NCBI GenBank assembly: GCA_007258455.2
Contig: VDFB02193867.1
Span: forward strand, 573,662,395 to 573,726,394
Direction: 5' to 3'
From: Sequoia sempervirens
Lineage: Eukaryota; Streptophyta; Pinopsida; Cupressales; Cupressaceae
Length of the DNA: 64,000 bases
Shown piece after piece: positions 45,023-54,714 of this stretch. The notes below the pieces were generated by a model that saw only the letters and a list, made by a program, of their open reading frames with translations, was not told the origin of the DNA and searched no databases. The position numbers were made by a program, and so were the translations under genes. Numbering within the stretch: position 1 is the stretch's first letter; each line of letters starts with the position of its first letter.

Positions 45023-46588
45023 CTATGTGAGAATCTTGTGTTTAAGAGTGGAATTATTGCAAAGATACAAACACTCTTTATACCAAAGAGTATCTCCCTT
45101 CCAACAAAACTTATCTGAACTACTACGATCACTTTTTAATTGTTCGATGTGATTGCTTGTTACACCATCATTTTTCCACTCTACTTTGGCTTCCTCCACC
45201 CAATTTAATTGTAATATTGAAAGGGCACACAATAATGCTTCATCTTTCTCATCCTTCCTTGAAAGTGCATCTGCTACAATATTTTCTTTCCCTTTCTTAT
45301 ATACAATCTCAAAGTCATATCCTAACATCTTAGTGACCCATTTTTGTTGCTCTTCAGAAGATAGTCTTTGTTCCAAAAAATATTTTAGGCTATCATGATC
45401 TGTCTTAACCTTGAAGTGTCTACCCAATAGATAAGGCCTCCATTGTTTAACTGCATGGAGGATTGCTATCATTTCCTTCTCATAAATAGGTTTTAGTTGA
45501 TTCTTACCCTTTAATTGACAACTCTCAAAAGAAATTGGTCGACCTTCTTGCATGAGCACTACTCCTATCCCATTTCTAGAAGCATCACATTCCACAATGA
45601 ATTCCTTGGTGAAGTCAGGAGTGGCAAGAACTAGAGCTGTACACATAGCCTCCTTCAATCTCTCAAATGTTGTATTGGTAGACTTGTTCCAATGAAAATA
45701 ATCCTTCTTCAATAGAATGGTGAGAGGTGCTACTATACGACCATAATTCTTTACAAATCTTCTATAGTACCCTATCAATCCCAATAAAACCCTCAGTTTC
45801 TTGATGGTTTTTGGAATAGGCCATTCCATGACAACCTTAATTTTGTTAGGGTCAATCTTTACTCCATGTGAAATTATGTGTCCCAAATACTCCACCTTTG
45901 TAAGACCAAAAGCACACTTGGATGACTTAGCATAGATTTTATAATCTTCAAGTATTTTTAATGCTTGATCCACATGTTGCAAATGTTCTTCCCAAGTCTT
46001 GCTATAAATCAATATATCATCAAAGAATACTAACACAAACTTTCTCAAGAACTTCTTAAAAATGGAATTCATCAAACTTTGGAATGTAGATGGTGCATTG
46101 GTAAGACCAAATGGCATCACCAAAAATTCATAATGACCCTCATGAGTCTGAAATGCTATCTTACAAATATCTTCCTCCTTAATCCGAATTTGGTGATAAC
46201 CAGATCTAAGATCTAACTTGGTAAAATACATAGCTTCATTCAATTCATCTAGCAAATCATCAATGACTAGAATAGGAAACTTATCTTTAATGGTGTACAT
46301 GCCGAGCACTCTATAGTCTAGACACATGTGCCAAGTATCATCCTTCTTCCTTACCATCACCATAGGCGAGGAGTAAGCACTTTGGCTATGCCTGATAATT
46401 CCTGCCTCTAGCATCTCAAAAAAAATTTCTATCTCACTCTTTTGTATGTGTGGATACCTGTAAGGCTTGGTGTTTGATGGTTGGCTCCCTGGAACTAACT
46501 GTATGGCATGATCGTGATCCCTCTTAGGAGGAAGTCCTTTAGGCATATCTCCAAGAACAACTGAGTGATGATCAATTATAGCTTTCAA
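45023..46588 (-). CDS. Chromovirus RT-RNase H, intact 521-codon frame
   Basis: RT residues 1-300: YRYPHIQKSEIE near 43-54, motif A LDLRSGYHQI at 125-134 with Asp126, VMPFGLTNAPSTFQ near 157-170, and the catalytic FFDDIL at 188-193 with both Asp present. The connection LGLIGYYRRFVKNYG is near 269-283. RNase H residues about 327-445 have Asp335 (ECDAS), Glu372 (YEKEM), Asp397 (KTDHDS) and Asp440 (VADALSR), so all catalytic acids are kept. The start Met is arbitrary: the frame is continuous with the protease side except for a stop at about 46636. This is the best preserved coding segment of the window. Confidence 0.92.
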   Translation of the reverse strand: MKAIIDHHSVVLGDMPKGLPPKRDHDHAIQLVPGSQPSNTKPYRYPHIQKSEIEIFFEMLEAGIIRHSQSAYSSPMVMVRKKDDTWHMCLDYRVLGMYTIKDKFPILVIDDLLDELNEAMYFTKLDLRSGYHQIRIKEEDICKIAFQTHEGHYEFLVMPFGLTNAPSTFQSLMNSIFKKFLRKFVLVFFDDILIYSKTWEEHLQHVDQALKILEDYKIYAKSSKCAFGLTKVEYLGHIISHGVKIDPNKIKVVMEWPIPKTIKKLRVLLGLIGYYRRFVKNYGRIVAPLTILLKKDYFHWNKSTNTTFERLKEAMCTALVLATPDFTKEFIVECDASRNGIGVVLMQEGRPISFESCQLKGKNQLKPIYEKEMIAILHAVKQWRPYLLGRHFKVKTDHDSLKYFLEQRLSSEEQQKWVTKMLGYDFEIVYKKGKENIVADALSRKDEKDEALLCALSILQLNWVEEAKVEWKNDGVTSNHIEQLKSDRSSSDKFCWKGDTLWYKECLYLCNNSTLKHKILT

Positions 46589-47286
46589 TTCTAGATGAGT
46601 AGGAGCATTAGATTGAGAGACTTCTAATGAACATAGCTAGGCCACAAATCCATCCACTCCTTTCTTAAGCAACTTTTGCATTTTATGAGAGCTTACAATT
46701 TGTGGGGATTTTTCTTTCAACCCCCTTAGCTCTACTACCCTTCCTTTTGATTGAAATCTCATGCATAGTTCTTAGAAGTTCATCTCAATCATTCCCAATG
46801 TAGTAAGCCATTGTACTCCCAAAACAATATCTGCTGCACCCATGGATATCGCATACATTGGAGTATCAAGTTGATAATCTCCCATGGATAATTTAATGCT
46901 ATGAAACTTCCCTGAACAACTAACTATACCACCATCTACAATCAAAACTTGAAACTTTGGAGTTGGATATATAAAACAATTTAGACGATTAGCTAACTTT
47001 TTGTTGATGAAATTATGAGTACTACCTGAGTCGATCAACACTATTACCTTCTGCTTCTTTAAGAACCCCACCACCTTGAGAGTTTTTGGAGCACTCAAAC
47101 CTGAGAGTGCATGACAAGAAATGATTGGTTGAGAATCATGTCATTCCTCATTTGACTCCCTTTCATCCTCTAGTATGGGTTCCTCCTCTTCTTCCTCACT
47201 TGGACCTTCAATATAAAATAATTTCTTTTCACTGCATTTATGTCCTCGACTGTATTTGCTATCACAATTGAAACACAACCCTTTTC
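46589..47286 (-). pseudogene. Chromovirus Gag C-terminus (CCHC) and protease
   Basis: From the right, a zinc knuckle of the plant chromovirus type CFNCDSKYSRGHKC lies at about 47277-47229, followed by a Glu-rich linker with one TGA at about 47140. The protease is in a 109-codon frame at 47098-46772: VIVLIDSGSTHNFI has the catalytic Asp-Ser-Gly and AADIVLGVQWL is the second hallmark. A stop at about 46770 and one at 46636 precede the RT frame; all pieces are in the RT frame. The right edge is cut by the solo LTR. Confidence 0.85.
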
Positions 47287-47291
47287 CTCTT
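47287..47291 (+). repeat. Target-site duplication CTCTT, left copy
   Basis: CTCTT is identical to 51545-51549 and directly flanks the TG...CA ends of the solo LTR. Confidence 0.9.
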
Positions 47292-47395
47292 TGTTATGCC
47301 TTACATAACCACCCTAGTTTGTTCTGGAACAAAATGGGTCCCCCTTTGTCTTTTCCCTTTGGCCTTTGGTTTTTTTCCTTAGGCGTTTTCTTTTT

Positions 47396-47960
47396 AAAGT
47401 TCTGTCGGAGGCGAAACTAGGACCAATACCGGACTTAGAATTTCCTTCCAAGTTCTGGCCTTGATCCATTCCCGGTCCTAGTTCTAACTGTTCTTTGTCT
47501 TCTTCCTTTATTTTTTCGCGGAGTCGGGTCCCGGTCCGATTCGGGGTGTTAAACTTTCTTCGGGTCCCATCCCGGGTCCAACCCCGCCTTTTCTCTCTCT
47601 TCATTGGTCTTCGTTGGTTTTTATCTCCTGTGCCTTGGGTGTTTTTGGCCTTGCGCATCTTTTTGTTTTTGTTTTCAGTGGACTCGGAACCGGAACAGGA
47701 ACCGAACCTTGAAACTTGAAAAAGTTTCTGGTTCGGGTTCTGTTCCGATCTCGATTCCGCATGTTTCTTTCTTTCATTTTCCTTTCCTTCTTTTGTTTTG
47801 TCATGGAGTTTTCCCTCCTTTTTCTCTTTCTTTTCCTTGTCTTTTTGTTCTCTTTTCGGATGACGTTGGAGGCGGGCCCAGAATGGAATCTAAACTCGAA
47901 ACTTGAAAAAGTTTCTGGTTCAGGTTTGGTTCCAGTCCTGATTCTGCTTTATCCATTTTT
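47396..47960 (+). repeat. Diverged repeats with GGAACC/GGTTCC palindromes in the solo LTR
   Basis: Segments near 47400, 47690 and 47880 each combine a CGGA/GGAACC-rich side and a complementary GGTTC/GGTCC side. GAACCTTGAAACTTGAAAAA followed by GTTTCTGGTTC at 47702 can form an 11-bp interrupted stem; a near copy lies at 47890. Confidence 0.6.
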
Positions 47961-48984
47961 ATCTCTTGTCCCCATCCCGACTTATTTCCACCTCCACCAG
48001 CTTTAAGGAGGGTGGTGTGTTTTCGGTTCAGGTTTGGTTCTGCCTTAGTTGGAATTCAGGTTTTCTCATGAGTTCAGGAGTTTCCACCCCATCCGGATTT
48101 TCCCGGATCTCGCTCGAACTCCGACTGAGTGTTGTCGTTCGGGGATTTTTGTGGATTTCTTTCTCCCCCAAATTTTCCCAAAATTCATTGTTCCCTATTT
48201 GTTCTGGGTTTGCTGGAATGTCTTCTCCTTCGTGGAAATCTATCCTGTGCGGATTTCCCCAGAATCTGGTGGAATGTGAAAGGCCAGTTAATAAATGATG
48301 ATGTATTTTATGAATAATTGATGCTATTTTGAGATCTCACATGCTATTCCTTGATCGATAATGATCGGATTAAGTTTCTAATGGGTGTTTTCATGCTTAT
48401 TCCACTGGAATCTGCCTAGCTTGAAATTCTTCGAAATTCCTCCCTAGCTTGGATTCTGCGGGTCGGCCTGAAACCTGAACTATTTGTATGATCATTTTGT
48501 TCAAAAATTTAACGGTACCCTACTGACATTGGATTCGTTTTAATGATGATTTTAATTAATTAAATTTTGTTTGTGTGATCTTTACTATGGTTTTCTTTGT
48601 TGAATGTAGGACTAAATCACATACAGGATGATATTTGTCAAGGGAGCTCAGTTGGGGTGCATTTTTCAATCTAGTTGGTCATGAAAAATTAGCTAAGGCA
48701 AAGGTCGGCAAGACTTTCCTAACCTCTTTCTGACTGGTGGCTTGGCTCTGTCTGCTAAGGATCAAAAGGGGGTGTTGGAACTGCACAATTTTGATGATAT
48801 TACATATTGTCCATACTCACAAAGTTTCCAGAAAAGTCCCACCATGAGCATATTTTTCCCATATATGGTCCTGTTGCACTATAGATTCCATCAAGTCCGG
48901 ATACTCCAAATTATAGGTCATATCGCCATGAGATCATTAAATTCTTCCTAACTTGTAATGCATTTTGCTAAGTATGTGTCTCTA

Positions 48985-50300
48985 TTGCCTATTGGCAAGA
49001 CCTCAGGGATGTCACGGCGACTGGAGTTCACCTGCAGTTGCTTATTGGCAACACATCATTCAGAGTCTCGGCGACTAGGAGTTTTTCTATCGGCATAAGT
49101 TTTTCTTCAGGGAAGGGTCTCGACGAGATCTTAATGTCTCATCGACCAGCAACAGAAGGATCCATACATTGGAAAATGGTTTTCTCTTCGCCAAGAAGTC
49201 TTGGCGAATTCACAAAGTCTCACCGACTAGCAAAAAGGGGCTAATAATTCGGCGAGAGTTGTTCTCTTCGGTATGTGCTCTCACCGAACGCCAGGAGTCT
49301 TGCTGACACAGAGGGGTCCCACCAAAGATCTAAGGTCAGCGATAATTTTTCCTTCGACAGGAGGTCTGGCCGATTGGCATGGGTCTCGCCGAAGGGAGTT
49401 GCATTTCGGCGAAGGATAAAACCTTCGGTATAATGTCTGGCCGAAGAGGTGAGGTCACAGCGACAAAAGTGGCATCAGCGGGAGTCATCTTCTTCGGCAT
49501 ATGGTATCGGCGAATTCATAAAGTCACACCGACATGCCACAAAGGGATTTTATTAGTGGTCTTCGGTGAGAAAGTTAATAAGTCTCGACGACCAAAGAGT
49601 GAACATGCAGAGGCTTTCGCCGAGACATGAGGTTTCTATACGACATCTCCCTGACAAAGGAAGGTTACAACGATACATGTGGAACAAAGAAAACATGTTG
49701 ATGTGACTACAATGAGGTCTTGGTGACAACATGGGTCAGAAAAAATTTGAAAGTTTCATCGAAGGGTTCTCCCTTCGCCATAAGGTCTCAGCGAAGGGGG
49801 AAAGTTTTGCCGAAACGAAAGAACTCGGGGAGACTATGAGTGGATGGATCGGAGTCGATAAGGTGTCTTGTCGACCTAATGGTGTCTCAGTGACAAGGGG
49901 GAAGCTCAACGAGAGTGAAAGAAATTGACAAAAGGTCCTACCGATATGATAGAGTCTCGGCGACATGCAGGGGAGTCGCCATAAGTCTTGCCGACAAAGG
50001 TTCCCCAAGTGTTTTCGGGGAAGATTTAGACTCTCGCCGGGAAGTCTCGGCGAATTCATAAAGTCACACAGAAGCAGGAGGAGCCCGAGCCTGAAGGATA
50101 AGGAGGATGTTGGGGAGACTCCAAAAGAAAAAAAAGCTTCACCATGTGGTCTCAGTGAAGGAAGGAGGTCACGCCAATGGGATGTCCCTTTGGGGAGAGG
50201 AAAGGTATGCGCCAAGAGGTCTGGACGACATTCAGGAGTCTCGTCGATAACAAGAATGGGCTCGGTAAGAGAAGATAAATTCAGGGGAATGTCTCCCTGA
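48985..50300 (+). repeat. Degenerate short-motif array, GTCTCGGCGA type
   Basis: Dozens of copies of a motif close to GTCTCGGCGA or TTCGGCGA (also TCGCCGA, TCACCGAC, TCTCGACGA) recur every 20-45 bases, separated by variable sequence. The block is much richer in G, C and CpG than its surroundings. Examples: GAGTCTCGGCGACTAGGAG at about 49054 and GGGTCTCGCCGAAGGGAG at about 49380. Related LTR 57524-59773 keeps only a short version. Confidence 0.75.
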
Positions 50301-50658
50301 CTCTAATAAGTCCAGAACAGAAAGGAAGCCGAGGGGAAGAAGAAGCTGTGACTCATAGGGATAGTTGTAGTGACCACCGGCGGAGGTTGACCAGAGTTAA
50401 TGGTAAAGTGCCCTGGAGCATTCAAGGTGACCCTAGCAGAGTTCAAGGTGGACACGAAGACAAAGAATAAATGTTGTAGCTGCAAAAAAGATCAAGAGGC
50501 TTCTCCTGAGCTCAACCCATCACCAACCCAGACAGTGAGGCTCTGCTTTGAATACAGTTTTGACTTTCCTCAGAAAGATCTAAGAGCCGACTCTCCTATC
50601 TGCAGATATTTTGTAAACCCTAGTGCAGGGGACATCATATTCCTGTTGGTAAATTCTG

Positions 50659-50666
50659 TATATAAG
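50659..50666 (+). promoter_or_regulatory. LTR TATA box
   Basis: TATATAAG in the context TATATAAGGCATTC is shared with the minus-strand LTR (58401-58410). It lies about 880 bases before the LTR end, so U3 would be about 3.4 kb. Confidence 0.65.
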
Positions 50667-51544
50667 GCATTCTTGCCTCTTTGTAAAGGCTAGAACTTTT
50701 ATTGTTAGCACTTCTAGATTAGAACTTCTAGGTTTAGAAAACTTTTAGACTGAGAACTTTTTAGAGTTAGAACTGTTAGGAGTTAGTCAGTTAACAGAAG
50801 GAGATAGAGTTGCAGCTTGATTCTTAGTAATAAGAGCTTCTTTTTTGTCTTCTTAGTTAGCAATAAGGTTTTATTACAGATTGTATTGTATTTCCTAAGT
50901 TCTCTTAGTGTAGTTGGAAACAATCTGGAGAAACAGATTCTCTATACACTAGTGATTGTGCCAGCTTTGTAAATATTGCTTATCTGTTTTATCAATAGTA
51001 GAAGCAATCAGAGTTTAATCTACTTCATGTTGTGTTCCTAAATGATATTTGTCTTAATTGATCATTTTATTTGTGAACTCTCCAAGGAATGAAATGTTAT
51101 TTGTGTTTTATTTAAATGGTAGCTAAAAAAATCTGTTATGCGAATTAGCACTGTGAATGAAAGAGGTTGTGTGTCAATCACAAGTTTAATTTGTTCTGCA
51201 GTTTTGGTTTACAAATTCCTTGAAGTTAACAAGTCTGGTTAAGGTTGGATGAACTATTGTTCTTTTCTATTTCAAAACTCTGACTATCTTTTTATATTTC
51301 TTTAAAAACCCCTGTTAGAGTAGGTTTTATTTCATGCTTGATCTTAGAACAATCCAGAAGCTCAACACCAGCAGGCCCCTTGAATATTACTGTTGCATTG
51401 ACCACTGAGTAACATCAGCACAGTTGAGACCCAACTACAAAGACCTTGGGAGCTAAGGCATCTAGGTGTTGCCTTTCTCTTTCAAGAGAAGCAAAATAGC
51501 AATATTCTGCTTGCATTGTTGTGGTGCCAAAATCGCCATCAACA

Positions 51545-51549
51545 CTCTT
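51545..51549 (+). repeat. Target-site duplication CTCTT, right copy
   Basis: Identical to 47287-47291. Confidence 0.9.
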
Positions 51550-52415
51550 TTATCCTCAATTTTTTGTGGAGTCAACCTAGTAGGTTGTGTTGAATATCCT
51601 CTCTCTTATCACATTAGCCCCTTGCTTCTTAGGAATCAAATACTTCTCCTCTACCCTACATGCTCAGATAAAAGAATCATTTATGGAGCTAGGTCTAAAC
51701 ATGTGTACCTCATGTTGAATGCGATCCTTGAGACCCCCCAAGCATAAATCATTCAAGTTTTCCTCCGTAATTGTATCCACTCTTAAGGATAGATTTTGGA
51801 ATTGTTGAATATAATCCTTAACTAATCCTATTTGTTGAAGTTTAGCTAGTTGGTTGAAGAAGTTGTCTATCACGCTATTGCTATATTGTGCTTGGAGTTC
51901 CTCCGTAAAAATTTACCATGAGACAGTGAGCCCCTTTTTCCTTCTATGAGTGCAAATCCAATGATACCAAATGAATTGATCTGGTTCTAGATATAGGGAA
52001 GCCATCGTGACCTTTTTTCCATTTGGGATTTGGTGTACTTTAAAAAATTCTCCATTTGGTTTATCCATGTTAGAGGATCCTTGCCATCGAACTTCTGCAT
52101 ATCCACCTTTGTAAATAAATTCCTATATCCCATAGGAGTACTAAAGCTTGTGTCAATGGTAGCTAACCTAAAATTTTCACCTTGGTCGCTTGAGAATTAC
52201 TTTCTTGGTTCAGCCATGTACGTACTTAACATGTCATGCATGTCCGATATATCTCCTCTTAGGTCACACATATCCATCTTCATTGAGGAAATTTATTCCT
52301 TGACCTTATTTATTTTCTCATTAGGATTAATATCCTATATTGTTATGCCATCCTTATCAGGAGTCTTCCCTGGAGTGACAACATTCTTTCTGCCCCTTGT
52401 TGCAGGCCCCGTCAT
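51550..52415 (-). pseudogene. Chromovirus Gag, N-terminal and core part
   Basis: The ATG at 52415 starts TGPATRGRKNVVTPGKTPDK, followed by a charged helix, TPMGYRNLFTKVDMQKFDGK and DPLTWINQMENFLKY (gag core entry). FNQLAKLQQIGLVKDYIQQF and DLCLGGLKDRIQHEVHMFRP lie at 51873-51664, as in plant chromovirus gag. An indel puts the last part in another frame, and several stops are present. The left edge is the solo LTR; the knuckle continues at 47286. Confidence 0.85.
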
Positions 52416-52890
52416 GATGGGAACCACTAATTTTGAAATAAATCACACAAATTAAACTTAAATTATTTGAAATTTTTACTCTAACTTACTAGGGCCAAAA
52501 TAACTCTCACCTAGAAAAATCTCCAAGAAATAAGCAGATTTGCAGCGTAGAGAGTGATACTTGTGAAAAATTTAATTTTTCAATAACTTGATTATTTCTG
52601 CTCCAATTCCTCCAATTTTTTTACTGTAATATCCTTTAGTATGTATTCAAAAACCCAATAAAAATCAGACTCAAATTTGACAAGATGTACGAGATATGTA
52701 GATTCCAAAAAAATTGTGTAGAAACCCTAATTCTGCTCCAATTCTTTTGAAATATGGACTGTAGCTTCTTTAATATGTTAAAAAATTATTTAAAAATCAG
52801 ATTTTTTTTTTTCCAAAATATGAAATATATGCTCTTCCCAAAATCACCTCCAAAATTGAGAAAAAACCTTGCCTCTATGGTGCCAAGATC
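52416..52890 (-). other. Chromovirus 5' leader
   Basis: About 475 bases between primer site and gag start, with T-rich tracts (GATTTTT, TTTTTTTT) and two copies of a GAATTNGAGCAGAA-type phrase near 52610 and 52740. No frame of note. Confidence 0.6.
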
Positions 52891-52904
52891 ATGCTTTGAT
52901 ACCA
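52891..52904 (-). promoter_or_regulatory. Chromovirus primer-binding site, initiator tRNA-Met type
   Basis: The minus strand reads TGGTATCAAAGCAT, one base from the standard TGGTATCAGAGCAT, two bases after the LTR end AACA. Confidence 0.9.
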
Positions 52905-52906
52905 CT

Positions 52907-53249
52907 TGTTATGAAATGACTTGCACAATAGAAGAATATGATATGAAATATCTGAAAATACTTGATAATAACTAGAATAACAAGCCACTTTAGGGGGAAA
53001 ACCTCCAAATATCTCTAATGAGAACACACTTCACAACTTGATGATGAAATAAGACTCACAACCTCCTATATATACCTATTTATGCCTAGGATATCACCTA
53101 GGCCGACTTAGACACACCTATATAAGTCTTAGGCTGACCTAAACAACTAAATAACAATATACTAATGATTATATGACTTAATAGAGAGTTAAGATAGCCA
53201 CAAGCTGACTATTCATAACCCGATGTACACTAATATTAAGGGCCTAGCA
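52907..53249 (-). mobile_element. Chromovirus 5' LTR
   Basis: On the minus strand it starts TGCTAGGCCC and ends TTCATAACA; TATA box at 53065-53074. GTATG follows at 53250-53254. Confidence 0.92.
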
Positions 53250-53337
53250 GTATGCTCTTGTTAAGGTGATAAATAATTTTAGGCCTTATCTTGTAGGATC
53301 TAAGATCATGGCCTTCATGTCTACAATGTCGAAAAAT
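53250..53337 (+). pseudogene. RNase H of the Tat-like element, second part
   Basis: The sequence resumes with ALVKVINNFRPYLVGSKIMA then FMSTMSKN in the frame left open at 43401. The next piece expected in this family (RWINKIQEYEME) is found only after the LTR, at about 54722. Confidence 0.75.
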
Positions 53338-54699
53338 TGTCACACTTGTTAATTTCACACTATGTTTTGATCCCCTTAATTTACTGGACTTGGTTAAGCA
53401 TTTAATTTCCCAAATTACACATTTTATGGCCTATTTTTAACAATTTCTGAGAAATTGCAAGCATTGAAAAATACATTTATTTAATGTTTTTCCCCTAACA
53501 CCTAAAATATTGGAATATGGGGTCGGGACTGGGACGCCCTTGGACATATAAGTCCCCTTTTTTTTTGAGATCCAAATTTGAATATGTCGGTGTCAACATT
53601 TTACCATTTGAAATTCAAGTTGCAAATGTTGGCTATTGGGATCTAAGTTGTGAGAAATTGAATAAATTCCTATAAATACCTAGTTATTGCATCATTTGAA
53701 AACTAACAAGAGAGATCTAGGAAAATTATTAGCAAAATTATGATCAAGAGCATTAAGAACAAGTCAAGAGCAACATTTCAGAGCTTTATTACAACAATTC
53801 AAGATCCAAACATCATGTCAAATCTTATGTGAGTTTATGCATGTTCATGTTATTATTGTTTGTGAAGGCTAACCCTTGTTGTAGGTCTCCAAGCAATTCA
53901 AGCAAACAAGATCCAAGTCCTTGAAGTGATGTGCATGACTTCAGTCCTTCAAGGAATTCATTTAAGGGTGGTGAGTTGCAACACTTTGTTGATTCATAAT
54001 TCCTTCCTATCATTTATCTTTCCTGTCATTGGAATTGACATTATAGAAGTGTAAACACTCACACGGGGTTTGACTAAGGCAAGCCCTTAAATGGCACAAC
54101 ATTTATTCTCTTTATGAATGTGCAAATTTCAAGTTTGAAGAGGATTGAAGGAAGTTTTAAGATCATTTATTTGTTGTTACATTCAAAGCCTTACACCTTG
54201 ATAACTCACAAAAACTCACCTACAAAATTATTTTCCATGTCCACAAAAATAGGGATCTTAGATTTGACATCAGAGGATTACAAAAATAGTTTCAAAAAAG
54301 GAATACAAGAATTTGGATGCCCTTGGGTGACTCTTTCCTCATATTTAGACCAACACCAAACTTTCAAGATAGGTACACGAAAATTTTCCCTTCCTAGAGT
54401 TTCCTGCAAATCTTTGTTACAGTCTATCAATTATCAAAATCTTGCAATTTTCATATTAGGGCACCTAGTTTAATTAAGGAAAATTAATTCCAATCCATTC
54501 CAAGGCTCAAAAGGATGCAAATCTAGGTTTGATTGGCTCACCTTCATGGTTGAAATTCAATCTAAACACCTTGTTGATTTGCATCCTAATGTACCCTTGA
54601 AAAAGGAGAAAATTAACCCTAGGTTTTATACATTAAACTTAGGGTTCCCTTTTGTCTATGTATAGTGCCATGTGCAGTGATTCAATATATATTCATACA
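53338..54699 (+). mobile_element. Solo LTR inside the Tat-like pol, family of 3645-5016
   Basis: It begins TGTCACAC and ends about ATACA at 54699. It aligns along its length with 3645-5016 and has TATAAATA at 53671-53678. It separates the RNase H from the integrase of the host element and has no internal region, so it is a solo LTR. The flanks AAAAT and AAAGA do not give a clean duplication, so the exact ends are uncertain. Confidence 0.75.
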
Positions 54700-54714
54700 A
54701 AAGAGGCAGTACCT

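Larger units (their letters stand above)
47292..51544 (+). mobile_element. Solo LTR, 4253 bp, element-A superfamily
   Basis: It starts TGTTATGCC, ends GCCATCAACA, and has perfect 5-base flanks CTCTT. No internal sequence is present, so it is the recombination product of a full element inserted in the chromovirus gag. It aligns with the minus-strand LTR at 57524-59773 (start, 48030-48300, 48600-48770 and 50560-51544) and, at its last 550 bases, with element A LTRs. Orientation is inferred from the TATA box at 50659 and from coding direction in the relatives. Open frames inside it are compositional. Confidence 0.93.
43402..53249 (-). mobile_element. Chromovirus (Ty3/gypsy), nearly full length, split by a solo LTR
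   Basis: LTRs of 346 and 343 bp (43402-43747 and 52907-53249) are about 96% identical by eye and are flanked by GTATG. Order on the minus strand is LTR, primer site, gag, CCHC, protease, RT, RNase H, integrase, chromodomain, purine tract, LTR. Without the 4253-bp solo LTR the element is about 5.6 kb. The start of gag and all pol pieces share one reading frame once the insertion and its 5-base duplication are subtracted, so a single Gag-Pol protein is likely. The RT region resembles the Reina-like side of plant chromoviruses, at moderate confidence. Damage is mainly in-frame stops. Confidence 0.92.

Noticed and set aside
47314..48317. Several 60-114-codon frames on both strands, Arg/Thr-rich or Phe/Ser-rich
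   Set aside because: They lie inside the solo LTR first kilobase, in repeat modules with GGAACC palindromes; no motif and no conservation of frame with the sister LTR.
49736..50300. 159-codon minus-strand and 111-codon plus-strand frames in the CGGCGA array
   Set aside because: Mutually antisense, formed by the GC-rich short-motif array; residue patterns follow the motif and not a fold.
48985..50300. CRISPR-like array
   Set aside because: The repeated motif is under 12 bases and degenerate, spacers vary widely, no cas genes are near, and it is inside a eukaryotic LTR with target duplications.
53333..54704. Clean 5-base target duplication for the 53338-54699 LTR
   Set aside because: Flanks AAAAT and AAAGA match at only three positions; the border could be off by a few bases, so no duplication is claimed.
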